From CAADGU01 sp964581605 (GTDB taxonomy: Bacteria; Chloroflexota; Anaerolineae; Promineifilales; Promineifilaceae): a stretch of DNA of 7,236 bases. Of this stretch, positions 1 through 6,403 are shown in pieces (position 1 is the first letter of the stretch; every line of letters starts with the position of its first letter). Location of the stretch: the NCBI GenBank assembly GCA_964581605.1, contig CAZOPF010000170.1, positions 1 to 7,236 on the forward strand, read 5' to 3'. The translations under genes were made by a program, and so were the position numbers. The notes under the pieces are model-generated. The model made no database searches and was not told the DNA's origin. It was given only the letters and a program-made list of their open reading frames with translations.

Positions 1-21
1 ATTACGGCTTCATTACGGCTT
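1..21 (-). repeat. 11-bp tandem duplication across the stop codon
   Basis: The 10-mer attacggctt occurs at 1-10 and 12-21. On the minus strand the protease ends AAG CCG TAA and the same AAGCCGTAAT sequence follows immediately, so the last two codons and the stop are duplicated. It probably arose by replication slippage. The window edge prevents seeing whether more copies follow. Confidence 0.6.
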
Positions 22-3000
22 TATAATTATCGGCAGATAAATCACACCACTACCGCCACTACCCGGCTGTGTAATCGCCCCCATACCAAAGGAGACGGGC
101 ACCATCACCGTTTGCGTACCAGAACCAGCATTACCGGTTATCACCAGATCGGTGCTTAACACCTGGCCAGGTTCCAAGAAAGCGGGATCGGCCGTGAGCG
201 TCAATTGCAATGGCGTATTGCTCCCGGACGGGGAGACGCTTAACCAGGGCGCATTCTCGGCCACAGTGACCGTAAACTCCCCTTCGCCCACATTATTCAC
301 GGCCACCGTTGTTGTTTGCAGCGCCGTAGCGCCCTCGTCCGCCCAGAAACTCACCTGGTCAGGGCCAATGGTTAACGCGGGGGCGGGTGGCTGCCATTCA
401 TCGTCTACATAGATGGTGAATGTGACGGATGAGGAGAGACCTTCGCTGTTCACGGCCGTGACCGTAATCTCATTCGCGCCAATGATCAAATCATCTTGCG
501 AGAACTCCGTACCCGTCCCCAACAAAAAGTTTGTCTGGTCACGCCATTCAATATCCGTTACATCTCCATCCTGCAAATCATACACCTCGGCCGCAAAGTA
601 CACCTCTTCGCCAAAGACAAAGGTTTGCCCATCAGCCGGGCTGATAATGGTAATGGTGGGCACTTTCATCTGCACATTGTAGGCTGCGCTCATCCCCTCA
701 CCCTGGTTCAGGCCGTCATTGGCAATCACTTTGAAGCGCCCTTGCAGGCTGCCCGCGAGTTCGGCCGTGTCAATTTCCGCGGTAGAAGCCGCCAACCCCA
801 TACCCACCACCTGCCAGGAAACACCATCATCATCGCTATACAGCACATCATACGTCAGCAAATCACCATCGGCGTCGCTGGCGTCCCAATCCAGCGTCAC
901 CGGGCCGCTCACCGGCGAGGGCGGGCTGACCAACTGCACATTGCTCACCACCGGCACATTGGCGCTCAGGTCATAACTCCAGGCCAGGTCGCCCGAACCG
1001 GGATGGGTAATCTCTAGCCGCGTTGTGCCGACCACAAAAGGTACAAATTCGCTGACGAGCAACACACTATCATCCTCACCTACCACCGGCGTAAAGTCAT
1101 AATGTGCCAGTTCGCCGCTGCCATCCAGCAGGCGAATGCGGTACGCACCCGGCGTGGGTGGCGTGGGTGTAAAGCCCAGCGATGTCCACCGCCGCGCCTG
1201 AGTGATAACCGCCTCGTGTTCATCCGGGAACAACACGCCGCTGAGTTGTAGATAGTCGCCACCGGCTGTCTGTTCGGGCTGCACAGCCATCAACCCACTG
1301 AAGTTTTTGATGCCCACATAGGTGTAATCGCTAATCCATTGATTGTTGCTGTAGCTCATCACGTCATGCCACTCGTTCGGGTAGACGCGGGGGATCAGCA
1401 ACCCATTCAGCCCGATGTCGCCAAAGTCAAAACCGCGATAGGCGCTGGTGCCAATTTCCTGGTCTGGATAGGGGTAGCTGGGATCACCGAAGGTGTGGCC
1501 GCGCCCCTGGCTGTGCCCAATTTCGTGGCCGCCGTACCAGTCGGCATACGAGCCATCGGTATCCCAACCCCAATCACCGGGGCCGGAGGGGGTGCTGACG
1601 CCGCGGCCGCAGGCCCACCCGCGCGGGAAACCCCGATCATCGGCCACCATACCCACCTGGAAGATGCTATCCGGCAAACTTTCAGCGGCACGAATGGCAT
1701 CCAGCGCCGGGCAGACCACATACCAGGCCGCACACAGCGAAGGATCATCCAGGTAGCCATCACTGCCTGGCGGCAGATCAATTCGCCGCTGACAGTCCGG
1801 GTGGCGACCGGTACCATCCACATTCCCACCCAGGTCGGCGTTGTACAGGTAGCGATAGGCGGGGCGGAAACCGGGGCTGGGATTTGTATACCAACCAGGG
1901 GTGCTGGCCAGGGGGAAGGCACGGCGCACCCAGGAGACGGTTTGCAGGAAGTCCAGTTCGTAACGCGGCCGGTAGCGGCTGCCACCGGAATCGTATTCAA
2001 AGAGGACAAAGTGAGTCTCCAGGCGGCGGGAAACGTCCAGGTTGAAGGTGGAGGTGGTCAGGGTGTTATCGGTGTAGGTGGGTTCGGGCGGGAAGTGGTA
2101 AGGGTTGAGTTCGGCGCGCAAACGCAAGGTGGGATCATCTATCCAATCTGGCGGGAGGAAGAAGGTGAAGCTGTCGCTGAGGTTATCCCGATTGGGGCTG
2201 GATTGCACACGTAAGAAGTGGCTGGTGCGATCCAGGTTGATGGGCGTGAGTGGGCCGGCAATCACCGTGCCGCTGCCGTCTACGCGGTAGAGATGGGCCA
2301 TGACACGGGGTATGGCTGCGCCATCGGAACGGACAAACAGGCGCACGGCCGTGCGTTTTCCCCGCACCAACGGCACACTGTTGCTGTCATTCTGGATGGC
2401 CTGGGTAATTTCCAACCCGTCAATACGCATGTTGGTCAATGGGGCCGCATCGGCATCGGTGCGTATTCGTTTGAGGGTGCCCCCATGCAAGAAGAAGAGG
2501 TACCCATCATATCGCTGCAAGATAGACATGGAGGCGGCGTCAATGAATATGGGCACGGCCGTGCCGCCGCCAACAGGCATACGATAGAGGGTATAACCAC
2601 CGGTCTGCGCTGACTTGATGAAGTAGACAAAGCTGCTATCTACGGCCAGGCTGACGATATACGCCGGTACATCACTGACATAAATGGCCGAACCGAGGGT
2701 GCCGGTGCTGTTGTCATACACGCGGATGCGATCATCAAAACCAATATAAACCTTATTGCTGGCAGCGTCAGGATAATAACCGTAAACATTGATGGCGATA
2801 ATGCTATGAACGCCCGTTGAAATGCGGTAGCGTTCCAGGTTACGCACACTGTTATCATGCCGCCAGTAAAGGTATTGCCCATCAGTTTGGAAAAGGTATG
2901 GATATGCACCAACCTCTGCGCCGGTAAGCAGTTGGGTAGCTGCTCCGGTAGTTTTGTGGATACGATATAAACCTGTAGAGCCAAAGTCCGTTTGCAGCAT

Positions 3001-3507
3001 GTAGAGGTAGTCACCAATGATCACCAGTTCTGAACTACGAACGGTGTGTGGATAAATAACCTCAGGTGGGGAACTGTCCCAGATCATGCGGTCCTCAGAG
3101 ATGCGTACCAGCCCGCCTTGATCCTGGCTAATCCAGTAGAGGTAATCGTCATCGGCCACGATGTCGGAAATGATGTCTGGCACATCTGGTGGCTCGCAGA
3201 ACAGATCGTAGGTGAAGTCATACATGGGGCGTGGCGGAGAGCCAGACACGGCCGTGCGCCCTACTGTCTGTGTCAGAAGGCCGGTGGGTGTATCCGGGTT
3301 ATCAGGTGAATAAATCGGGGCACACAAGGGGTTATGGAGATAATAAATCTTGGGTGCTTGAATAACATAATCGGTGGCTTGAGCGCCAGCCATCACCGGG
3401 TCAGGGGTGTCGGTGGGTGCGAAGGGATTATAAGCGTGGAGGGTGGAGATGGCTGCCAATAAAAATAGAGAACTACACAGCAAGAGGGTTAATCGTAAAG
3501 ATCGCAT
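13..3507 (-). CDS. Secreted multidomain metzincin-type zinc metalloprotease
   Basis: Complete 1164-residue exported protein. Residues 1-25 form a Sec signal peptide with cleavage expected after L-H-A25. Residues about 110-350 hold repeated 'DxxYLYW / VYFI / LYR' strands resembling a beta-propeller. A beta-rich region (about 360-492) precedes the catalytic core, where HEIGHSQGRGH (661-671) fits the metzincin consensus HExxHxxGxxH: zinc ligands H661, H665, H671 and base E662. VMSY (716-719) supplies the Met-turn, M717. C572, C592, C599 and C633 may form disulfides. Three beta-sandwich domains follow: FN3/Ig-like (about 852-947), Ig/PKD-like (about 948-1034) and BACON-like (about 1042-1140). A Gly/Ser linker leads to the terminal IYLPIIIKP. 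The start is supported by AAAGGAG six bases upstream (3514-3520). It probably cleaves extracellular or surface protein; the substrate is unknown. I cannot assign a named peptidase family. Protease call fairly secure, outer domain names tentative. Confidence 0.85.
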   Translation of the reverse strand: MRSLRLTLLLCSSLFLLAAISTLHAYNPFAPTDTPDPVMAGAQATDYVIQAPKIYYLHNPLCAPIYSPDNPDTPTGLLTQTVGRTAVSGSPPRPMYDFTYDLFCEPPDVPDIISDIVADDDYLYWISQDQGGLVRISEDRMIWDSSPPEVIYPHTVRSSELVIIGDYLYMLQTDFGSTGLYRIHKTTGAATQLLTGAEVGAYPYLFQTDGQYLYWRHDNSVRNLERYRISTGVHSIIAINVYGYYPDAASNKVYIGFDDRIRVYDNSTGTLGSAIYVSDVPAYIVSLAVDSSFVYFIKSAQTGGYTLYRMPVGGGTAVPIFIDAASMSILQRYDGYLFFLHGGTLKRIRTDADAAPLTNMRIDGLEITQAIQNDSNSVPLVRGKRTAVRLFVRSDGAAIPRVMAHLYRVDGSGTVIAGPLTPINLDRTSHFLRVQSSPNRDNLSDSFTFFLPPDWIDDPTLRLRAELNPYHFPPEPTYTDNTLTTSTFNLDVSRRLETHFVLFEYDSGGSRYRPRYELDFLQTVSWVRRAFPLASTPGWYTNPSPGFRPAYRYLYNADLGGNVDGTGRHPDCQRRIDLPPGSDGYLDDPSLCAAWYVVCPALDAIRAAESLPDSIFQVGMVADDRGFPRGWACGRGVSTPSGPGDWGWDTDGSYADWYGGHEIGHSQGRGHTFGDPSYPYPDQEIGTSAYRGFDFGDIGLNGLLIPRVYPNEWHDVMSYSNNQWISDYTYVGIKNFSGLMAVQPEQTAGGDYLQLSGVLFPDEHEAVITQARRWTSLGFTPTPPTPGAYRIRLLDGSGELAHYDFTPVVGEDDSVLLVSEFVPFVVGTTRLEITHPGSGDLAWSYDLSANVPVVSNVQLVSPPSPVSGPVTLDWDASDADGDLLTYDVLYSDDDGVSWQVVGMGLAASTAEIDTAELAGSLQGRFKVIANDGLNQGEGMSAAYNVQMKVPTITIISPADGQTFVFGEEVYFAAEVYDLQDGDVTDIEWRDQTNFLLGTGTEFSQDDLIIGANEITVTAVNSEGLSSSVTFTIYVDDEWQPPAPALTIGPDQVSFWADEGATALQTTTVAVNNVGEGEFTVTVAENAPWLSVSPSGSNTPLQLTLTADPAFLEPGQVLSTDLVITGNAGSGTQTVMVPVSFGMGAITQPGSGGSGVIYLPIIIKP

Positions 3508-3560
3508 GAGAATCTCCTTTTATGAAAGTTCACGGCCGTGTGTGGGCTACGGCCGCCACT

Positions 3561-3590
3561 ATCATAAAAAGAAGTTGCGTAAAAAAACAA
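3561..3590 (-). promoter_or_regulatory. Candidate promoter for the metalloprotease gene
   Basis: Read on the minus strand, TATGAT (3566-3561, one mismatch to TATAAT) lies 18 bases after TTGTTT (3590-3585, three of six matches to TTGACA). It sits in the 133-bp gap between the ABC ATPase stop and the protease start. The gap also carries CACGGCCGTG at 3531-3540 and TACGGCCG at 3548-3555. I see no convincing terminator in the gap, so read-through from the ATPase gene is also possible. Confidence 0.35.
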
Positions 3591-3640
3591 TAGGGCATGG
3601 AAACAGACGATTACTTAAAGAAATCGGATGTCTGGGGTGC

Positions 3641-4792
3641 TTACGGCCGTTTCTCTTCCGTCTCTCTGGCTCTCTCTTCGGCCACACGGTCTGTTTCTTC
3701 TCTGGTTTCTGGCGATAAATCCATCAACTTGAGGAAAGCGGTCTTGTCCAACGTCAGCACTTCCGTATGCTCGTGGCCAGGGTCGGCAATAACGGTGGCG
3801 ATGCGCGCCCCACCCCGCAGCAGGGCAATTTCGCCAAAATACTGCCCTGGTTTCAGCCGGGCTACGGCAATCTGCGAACCATCTGGTTCCCGCAGCAACA
3901 CTTCTACTGCCCCCTGGCTGACAATGTAAAACTTCTCCGGCGGCTCTCCCTCGCGCAGGATCACATCACCTGGCTTGAACGACTGCGGTTGCAACTGGCG
4001 CGTCGCTTCGCGCAGGTGGGCTTCATCCATCAGGGGGAAAGCGGCCGCCAGGTACTCGTCAATAATCTCACCATCGGAGAGGATGATGGTGCGCGTCACA
4101 CGCTGTGCCAGGTCTTTGTCGTGCGTCACCATGAAGATCGTTTTGCCTTGCGCCACCAATTTTTCAAACAGATCAAAGATAGCATTGGCGGTTTTAGAAT
4201 CCAGGTTGCCGGTCGGTTCATCGGCCACCAGAATGGGGGGGTCGTTGGCCAGGGCGCGGGCGATAGCCACCCGCTGCTGCTGCCCACCGGAGATTTCCGA
4301 GGGCTTTTTGAAGGCGTGTTCTTTGATTTCTACCAGATCGAGCAAGTGCAGGGCGCGTTCCTGCCGTTCGCGGTTATTGCGGAAGGTGTTGCAAAAATCC
4401 ATGGGCAGCATGACGTTTTCGACGTTGGTGAGGGTGGGCAAGAGTTGGAAAAATTGAAAGACGACCCCCACATTCAACCCGCGCCAGGCGGCCACCGCTC
4501 CTTCGCCTAGATGGTGGATAGGTTTGCCATCCATAATAATTTCCCCGGCCGTTGGTTTGTCTATACCGGTGATCATGTTGATGAGCGTCGTTTTGCCGCT
4601 GCCAGATTTGCCGATGACGGCCACAAATTCGCCATGATTGACCTGTAAGTCCAGCTTTTTCAGGGCGTAAAAATCGCCGGTGGGAGTGGGATATGTTTTA
4701 ACAACCTGTTGCAGATCAATGAGGGGCATTGGCCCGGCCAGGTTGCCTGGTTGGGATGTGTTTTGGTTCCTGCCGCGGAAAGGGTTGAGCAT
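3641..4792 (-). CDS. ABC transporter ATPase (MacB/LolD type) fused to a cyclic-nucleotide-binding domain
   Basis: 383-residue cytoplasmic protein. Residues 22-250 are a complete ABC ATPase: Walker A GKSGSGKT (61-68), Q-loop Q113 in VFQFFQLLPTLT, signature SGGQQ (168-172), Walker B ILVADEP (187-193, catalytic E192), D-loop NLDS and H-loop H224. The LPTLTNVENVMLP stretch and overall layout are typical of MacB/LolD ATPases, which power lipoprotein or peptide export or act as mechanotransmitters. Residues about 265-355 form a CAP/PKA-type cNMP domain with phosphate-binding cassette FGEIALL..GGARIAT. E321 and R330, the expected ribose and phosphate contacts, are both present. The tail is charged (RETEEKRP). 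I chose the ATG at 4790-4792 because AAGGA (4801-4805) lies eight bases upstream; the in-frame ATG at 4835-4837 would add 15 residues but has a poorer site. No permease gene is adjacent, so the partner must be elsewhere. The stop codon overlaps an ACGGCCGT copy. Confidence 0.88.
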   Translation of the reverse strand: MLNPFRGRNQNTSQPGNLAGPMPLIDLQQVVKTYPTPTGDFYALKKLDLQVNHGEFVAVIGKSGSGKTTLINMITGIDKPTAGEIIMDGKPIHHLGEGAVAAWRGLNVGVVFQFFQLLPTLTNVENVMLPMDFCNTFRNNRERQERALHLLDLVEIKEHAFKKPSEISGGQQQRVAIARALANDPPILVADEPTGNLDSKTANAIFDLFEKLVAQGKTIFMVTHDKDLAQRVTRTIILSDGEIIDEYLAAAFPLMDEAHLREATRQLQPQSFKPGDVILREGEPPEKFYIVSQGAVEVLLREPDGSQIAVARLKPGQYFGEIALLRGGARIATVIADPGHEHTEVLTLDKTAFLKLMDLSPETREETDRVAEERARETEEKRP

Positions 4793-5038
4793 TGGGTTTT
4801 TCCTTGTTGGGGATGGGGCACGGCCGTAACCGGCCATACCGCCGCCCTATACGCATGTTCATTTACCCTGTTTCACTTCGCTTTATTGTACCGAAAAATG
4901 CGGCCAGGGATGATGTGGATGCCTGACGGGTTGTTGCTATTCGATAAGCGTTGGCTGAGTGACGGCCGTCTCCTTTTTGCCAGTTTCCTCATTCCCAGAT
5001 ACAGTTCCGGCATTATCAATTTAGTGTTTTGTTTTAGT

Positions 5039-5102
5039 TAAGATAAGACCCCTCTGGATGGCCTCATCCGGTTAGTGTTACTCCCCCCTAAAATAAGACC
5101 CC
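5039..5102 (+). promoter_or_regulatory. Paired 14-bp repeats in the cold-shock gene leader (possible tandem -10 or operator elements)
   Basis: TAAGATAAGACCCC (5039-5052) and TAAAATAAGACCCC (5089-5102) match at 13 of 14 positions and are spaced exactly 50 bp apart. The second contains TAAAAT, one mismatch from a -10 box, and the first TAAGAT, two mismatches. Neither has a recognisable -35 at 16-18 bp. They lie 81 and 31 bases before the cold-shock ATG, so they may be two promoter cores, a regulator's paired sites, or an untranslated-leader element. Confidence 0.45.
5054..5071 (+). promoter_or_regulatory. Small hairpin in the cold-shock gene leader
   Basis: CTGGATG (5054-5060) pairs with CATCCGG (5065-5071) across a GCCT loop, giving a 7-bp stem with one G-U pair. 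It sits between the two 14-bp repeats. There is no U-run after it, so it is not a terminator. A structured 5' leader would fit the known post-transcriptional control of cold-shock mRNAs, but that role here is inference, and it applies only if transcription starts upstream of it. Confidence 0.35.
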
Positions 5103-5132
5103 AACGCTATTACAGCAAAGGAGACAATTCTA

Positions 5133-5342
5133 ATGAGCGATACGATGCAAGGCACCGTGAAGTGGTTTAGCGACCAAAAAGGGTATGGTTTCATCACCAA
5201 AGAAGATGGCAAAGACTTGTTTGTGCACCATTCAGCCATTCAAGGCAATGGGTACAAATCATTGGCCGAAGGTGACCGGGTCAGCTTTTCCATTGAACAG
5301 GGCCAGCGCGGCCCATCTGCCGCTGACGTGCGCAAACTGTAG
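5133..5342 (+). CDS. CspA-family cold-shock protein
   Basis: 69-residue single cold-shock (OB-fold) domain, the usual family length. RNP1 is KGYGFI (16-21) and RNP2 is LFVHH (29-33). The start MQGTVKWF and the GDRVSFSIEQGQRGPSAADV end match the family closely. Such proteins bind single-stranded RNA and DNA in the cytoplasm and melt secondary structure, acting as RNA chaperones or antiterminators; some are cold-induced and others constitutive. The start is supported by AAAGGAG (5117-5123), nine bases before the ATG; a second Met at residue 5 is less well placed. Only 23 bases separate its stop from the next gene, so the two are probably co-transcribed. Which csp paralogue it is cannot be told. 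Confidence 0.97.
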   Translation: MSDTMQGTVKWFSDQKGYGFITKEDGKDLFVHHSAIQGNGYKSLAEGDRVSFSIEQGQRGPSAADVRKL

Positions 5343-5365
5343 GTCACGGCCGTAAGGAACACACC

Positions 5366-5851
5366 ATGCTAACCGTAACCGACGGTATCGTCGTCAGCCT
5401 GGACTACACCTTGCGCCTGGATAACGGCGAAATCATTGACGCTTCTGAACAGGAACCATTGGAATACCTGCAAGGGTACAACCAGATTATTCCTGGTCTG
5501 GAACGCGCCCTGACCGGTATGAAAATAGGCGACAGTAAAGAAGTCATTGTCGCGGCCGCTGACGCCTATGGCGAGACCGACGAAGAAGCTTACCAGCTTG
5601 TGGAACGCACCATTTTTCCGCCAGACATGGAGTTGGAAAAAGGGATGCAACTGCGTATGCGCGACGCCCAAACGGGCGAAGGGCTGGACGCTATTGTGGC
5701 GGAAGTAAATGAAAGCAATGTTTTGCTGGATTTTAATCACCCACTCGCCGGTGAAGCGCTTTATTTCCAGGTGAAAGTAGTGGGCTTACGGCCGGCGACT
5801 GCCGAAGAACTGGCCCATGGGCACGCCCATGGCGCCCATGACCATCACTAA
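5366..5851 (+). CDS. SlyD-like FKBP-type peptidyl-prolyl cis-trans isomerase
   Basis: 161 residues with SlyD architecture. The FKBP half (1-66) has VSLDYTLRLDNGEIIDAS and the GLERALTGMKIGD segment. The AYGE junction (67-70) leads into the inserted IF chaperone domain (about 70-124). The chain returns to the FKBP fold through DFNHPLAGEALYFQVKVV (122-139), equivalent to the NHxLAG motif of SlyD. The C-terminus is a histidine-rich tail with six His in residues 151-161, shorter than that of E. coli SlyD but suited to binding nickel or zinc. These cytoplasmic enzymes accelerate proline isomerisation, chaperone unfolded chains and can deliver metal. There is no signal peptide. AAGGA (5354-5358) lies seven bases before the ATG. 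It follows the cold-shock gene by 23 bases, which contain one ACGGCCGT, and a terminator begins at its stop codon, so it is the last gene of the unit. Confidence 0.95.
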   Translation: MLTVTDGIVVSLDYTLRLDNGEIIDASEQEPLEYLQGYNQIIPGLERALTGMKIGDSKEVIVAAADAYGETDEEAYQLVERTIFPPDMELEKGMQLRMRDAQTGEGLDAIVAEVNESNVLLDFNHPLAGEALYFQVKVVGLRPATAEELAHGHAHGAHDHH

Positions 5852-5880
5852 AAAACGGCCAGCACCTGCTGGCCGTTTTT
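5851..5880 (+). terminator. Intrinsic terminator after the cold-shock/SlyD-like operon
   Basis: AAAAACGGCCAGCA (5851-5864) is the exact reverse complement of 5867-5880. The folded form is a GC-rich stem CGGCCAGC/GCTGGCCG with an ACCT loop, followed by a T-run. It begins at the last base of the stop codon. The flanking A- and T-runs would let it work in both directions. Confidence 0.92.
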
Positions 5881-5891
5881 CTTTCAGGATG

Positions 5892-5927
5892 TCGTCACGG
5901 AAATGCGAAATGGATACAATGCGTATC
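5892..5927 (+). promoter_or_regulatory. Candidate promoter and palindrome ahead of the decayed VOC gene
   Basis: TCGTCA (5892-5897, four of six matches to TTGACA) and TACAAT (5915-5920, five of six) are separated by 17 bp. GATAC (5913-5917) and GTATC (5923-5927) form an inverted repeat with a 5-bp spacer overlapping the -10, an arrangement seen in repressor operators. A second 9-bp inverted pair, ATGGATACA (5910-5918) and TGTATCCAT (5980-5988), spans the leader. The 132 bp from the terminator to the pseudogene hold nothing else that I recognise. Confidence 0.35.
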
Positions 5928-6012
5928 AATACTTGCCCTATCTATCAACAGCCACAGGCCACACCGCACCCATTCTGGCTGTATCCATCATAAACACCAA
6001 ATAGGAGGTAAA

Positions 6013-6197
6013 ATGGAATTAGGAGCGGAATTAGGAGCCTTCTCTGTTAGTCTGGCTGGTCAAGATGTTGAAGCATCAAAAAGCTGGGTTTTGCGGTCTT
6101 TGGTGGGGACCAAACGCAAAACTGGCTAATTATGAAAAATGGTGCATGCGTGATTGATCCCAATGGCAACCTGATTCTGTTTGACCAGCACGTATAG
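6013..6197 (+). pseudogene. Decayed VOC/glyoxalase-bleomycin-resistance family gene
   Basis: Remains of a small VOC-family protein, intact members of which are about 120 residues. Frame one (6013-6129) reads MELGAELGAFSVSLAGQDVEASK and then runs out of family sequence. Two frames on, from 6081, it resumes as KLGFAVFGGDQTQNWLIMKN then GACVI, continuing directly into DPNGNLILFDQHV and a TAG at 6195-6197. Against the family pattern as I know it (MELGAFSVSL..KDIEASKAFYEKLGF...DPDGNPILVDQHV), three lesions are visible: a 12-bp tandem duplication giving ELGAELGA, loss of about 13 nt around 'AFYE' that shifts the frame, and an in-frame loss of roughly 60 codons between GACVI and DPNGN. The ribosome site AGGAGG (6003-6008) survives. 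VOC enzymes are metal-dependent beta-alpha-beta proteins; this copy cannot fold as one. Comparison is from memory, so deletion sizes are approximate. Confidence 0.85.
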
Positions 6198-6296
6198 CCA
6201 TTTACGAGTTCTTTGCACAACTAATGGCTGCCTGCACAAAATTTTCCGGGCTGGTGGGTGAATTGAACGATGAGATAAAAATCCGGTGTATCATAA

Positions 6297-6315
6297 GCAT
6301 TTTTTGCAAAAATGC
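6297..6315 (+). promoter_or_regulatory. 8-bp inverted repeat just upstream of a -35 box
   Basis: GCATTTTT (6297-6304) and AAAAATGC (6308-6315) are exact reverse complements around TGC. The repeat ends seven bases before the TTGAAG at 6323, the position of an activator or repressor site. It could also be a weak transcript end, but no gene reads into it. Confidence 0.4.
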
Positions 6316-6322
6316 GCTATCC

Positions 6323-6351
6323 TTGAAGCAGTTAACTAGACATAGTATAAT
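6323..6351 (+). promoter_or_regulatory. Consensus-like sigma-70-type promoter for the V4R gene
   Basis: TTGAAG (6323-6328, four of six matches to TTGACA) and a perfect TATAAT (6346-6351) are separated by the ideal 17 bp. Transcription from here would give a leader of about 155 bases before the ATG at 6512. Confidence 0.65.
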
Positions 6352-6403
6352 TTTCCCAGGTAATCCACTCTGTTTTAGTTATGTAAGATTTGCATAGGTG
6401 TAC

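Larger units (their letters stand above)
4793..5132. other. Divergent intergenic region between the ABC ATPase and cold-shock genes
   Basis: About 340 bp without a credible gene. It contains the ABC gene's ribosome site, two ACGGCCGT copies (4820-4827 and 4962-4969, the latter inside the 10-bp palindrome GACGGCCGTC), a weak minus-strand -10-like TACAAT (4890-4885) with no good -35, and the leader of the cold-shock gene with its paired repeats and hairpin. Open frames crossing it show no family resemblance and no good ribosome site. Confidence 0.6.

Noticed and set aside
1603..1610. NotI-type GCGGCCGC octamers (also 4041 and 5552) as cloning or boundary sites
   Set aside because: They lie inside conserved coding sequence and are simply variants of the window's frequent CGGCCG core.
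1339..2214. 291-codon open frame on the plus strand, opposite the protease
   Set aside because: It runs antisense through the zinc-site region, has low-complexity composition (many Ala, Gly, Val, Ile) and no family resemblance. The minus-strand frame carries the clear protease motifs.
3605..3633. Possible terminator after the ABC ATPase (AGAC/GTCT and GATT/AATC pairs on the minus strand)
   Set aside because: The stem needs a 4-base bulge, has little GC and is followed by only GTTTCC, so it is too weak to call.
3767..4510. 247-codon plus-strand open frame opposite the ABC ATPase
   Set aside because: The opposite strand has every ABC ATPase and cNMP motif in order; this frame has none and is a shadow.
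4793..4837. Longer ABC ATPase start at the ATG 4835-4837
   Set aside because: It would add 15 residues (MAGYGRAPSPTRKNP) that include an ACGGCCGT copy in an unusual codon phase, and its ribosome site is weaker than AAGGA before the ATG at 4792.
4709..5041. 110-codon plus-strand open frame overlapping the ABC start and the divergent region
   Set aside because: No recognisable protein sequence, and half of it is antisense to the ATPase gene.
5821..5848. Histidine-rich end of the SlyD-like protein as an artificial tag
   Set aside because: His-rich tails are normal in SlyD proteins; this one is interspersed with Gly, Ala and Asp and is natural.
6013..6129. A genuine 38-residue peptide gene with a strong SD
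   Set aside because: Its N-terminal half is plainly the start of a VOC protein and the rest of that protein continues in another frame, so it is a truncated relic.
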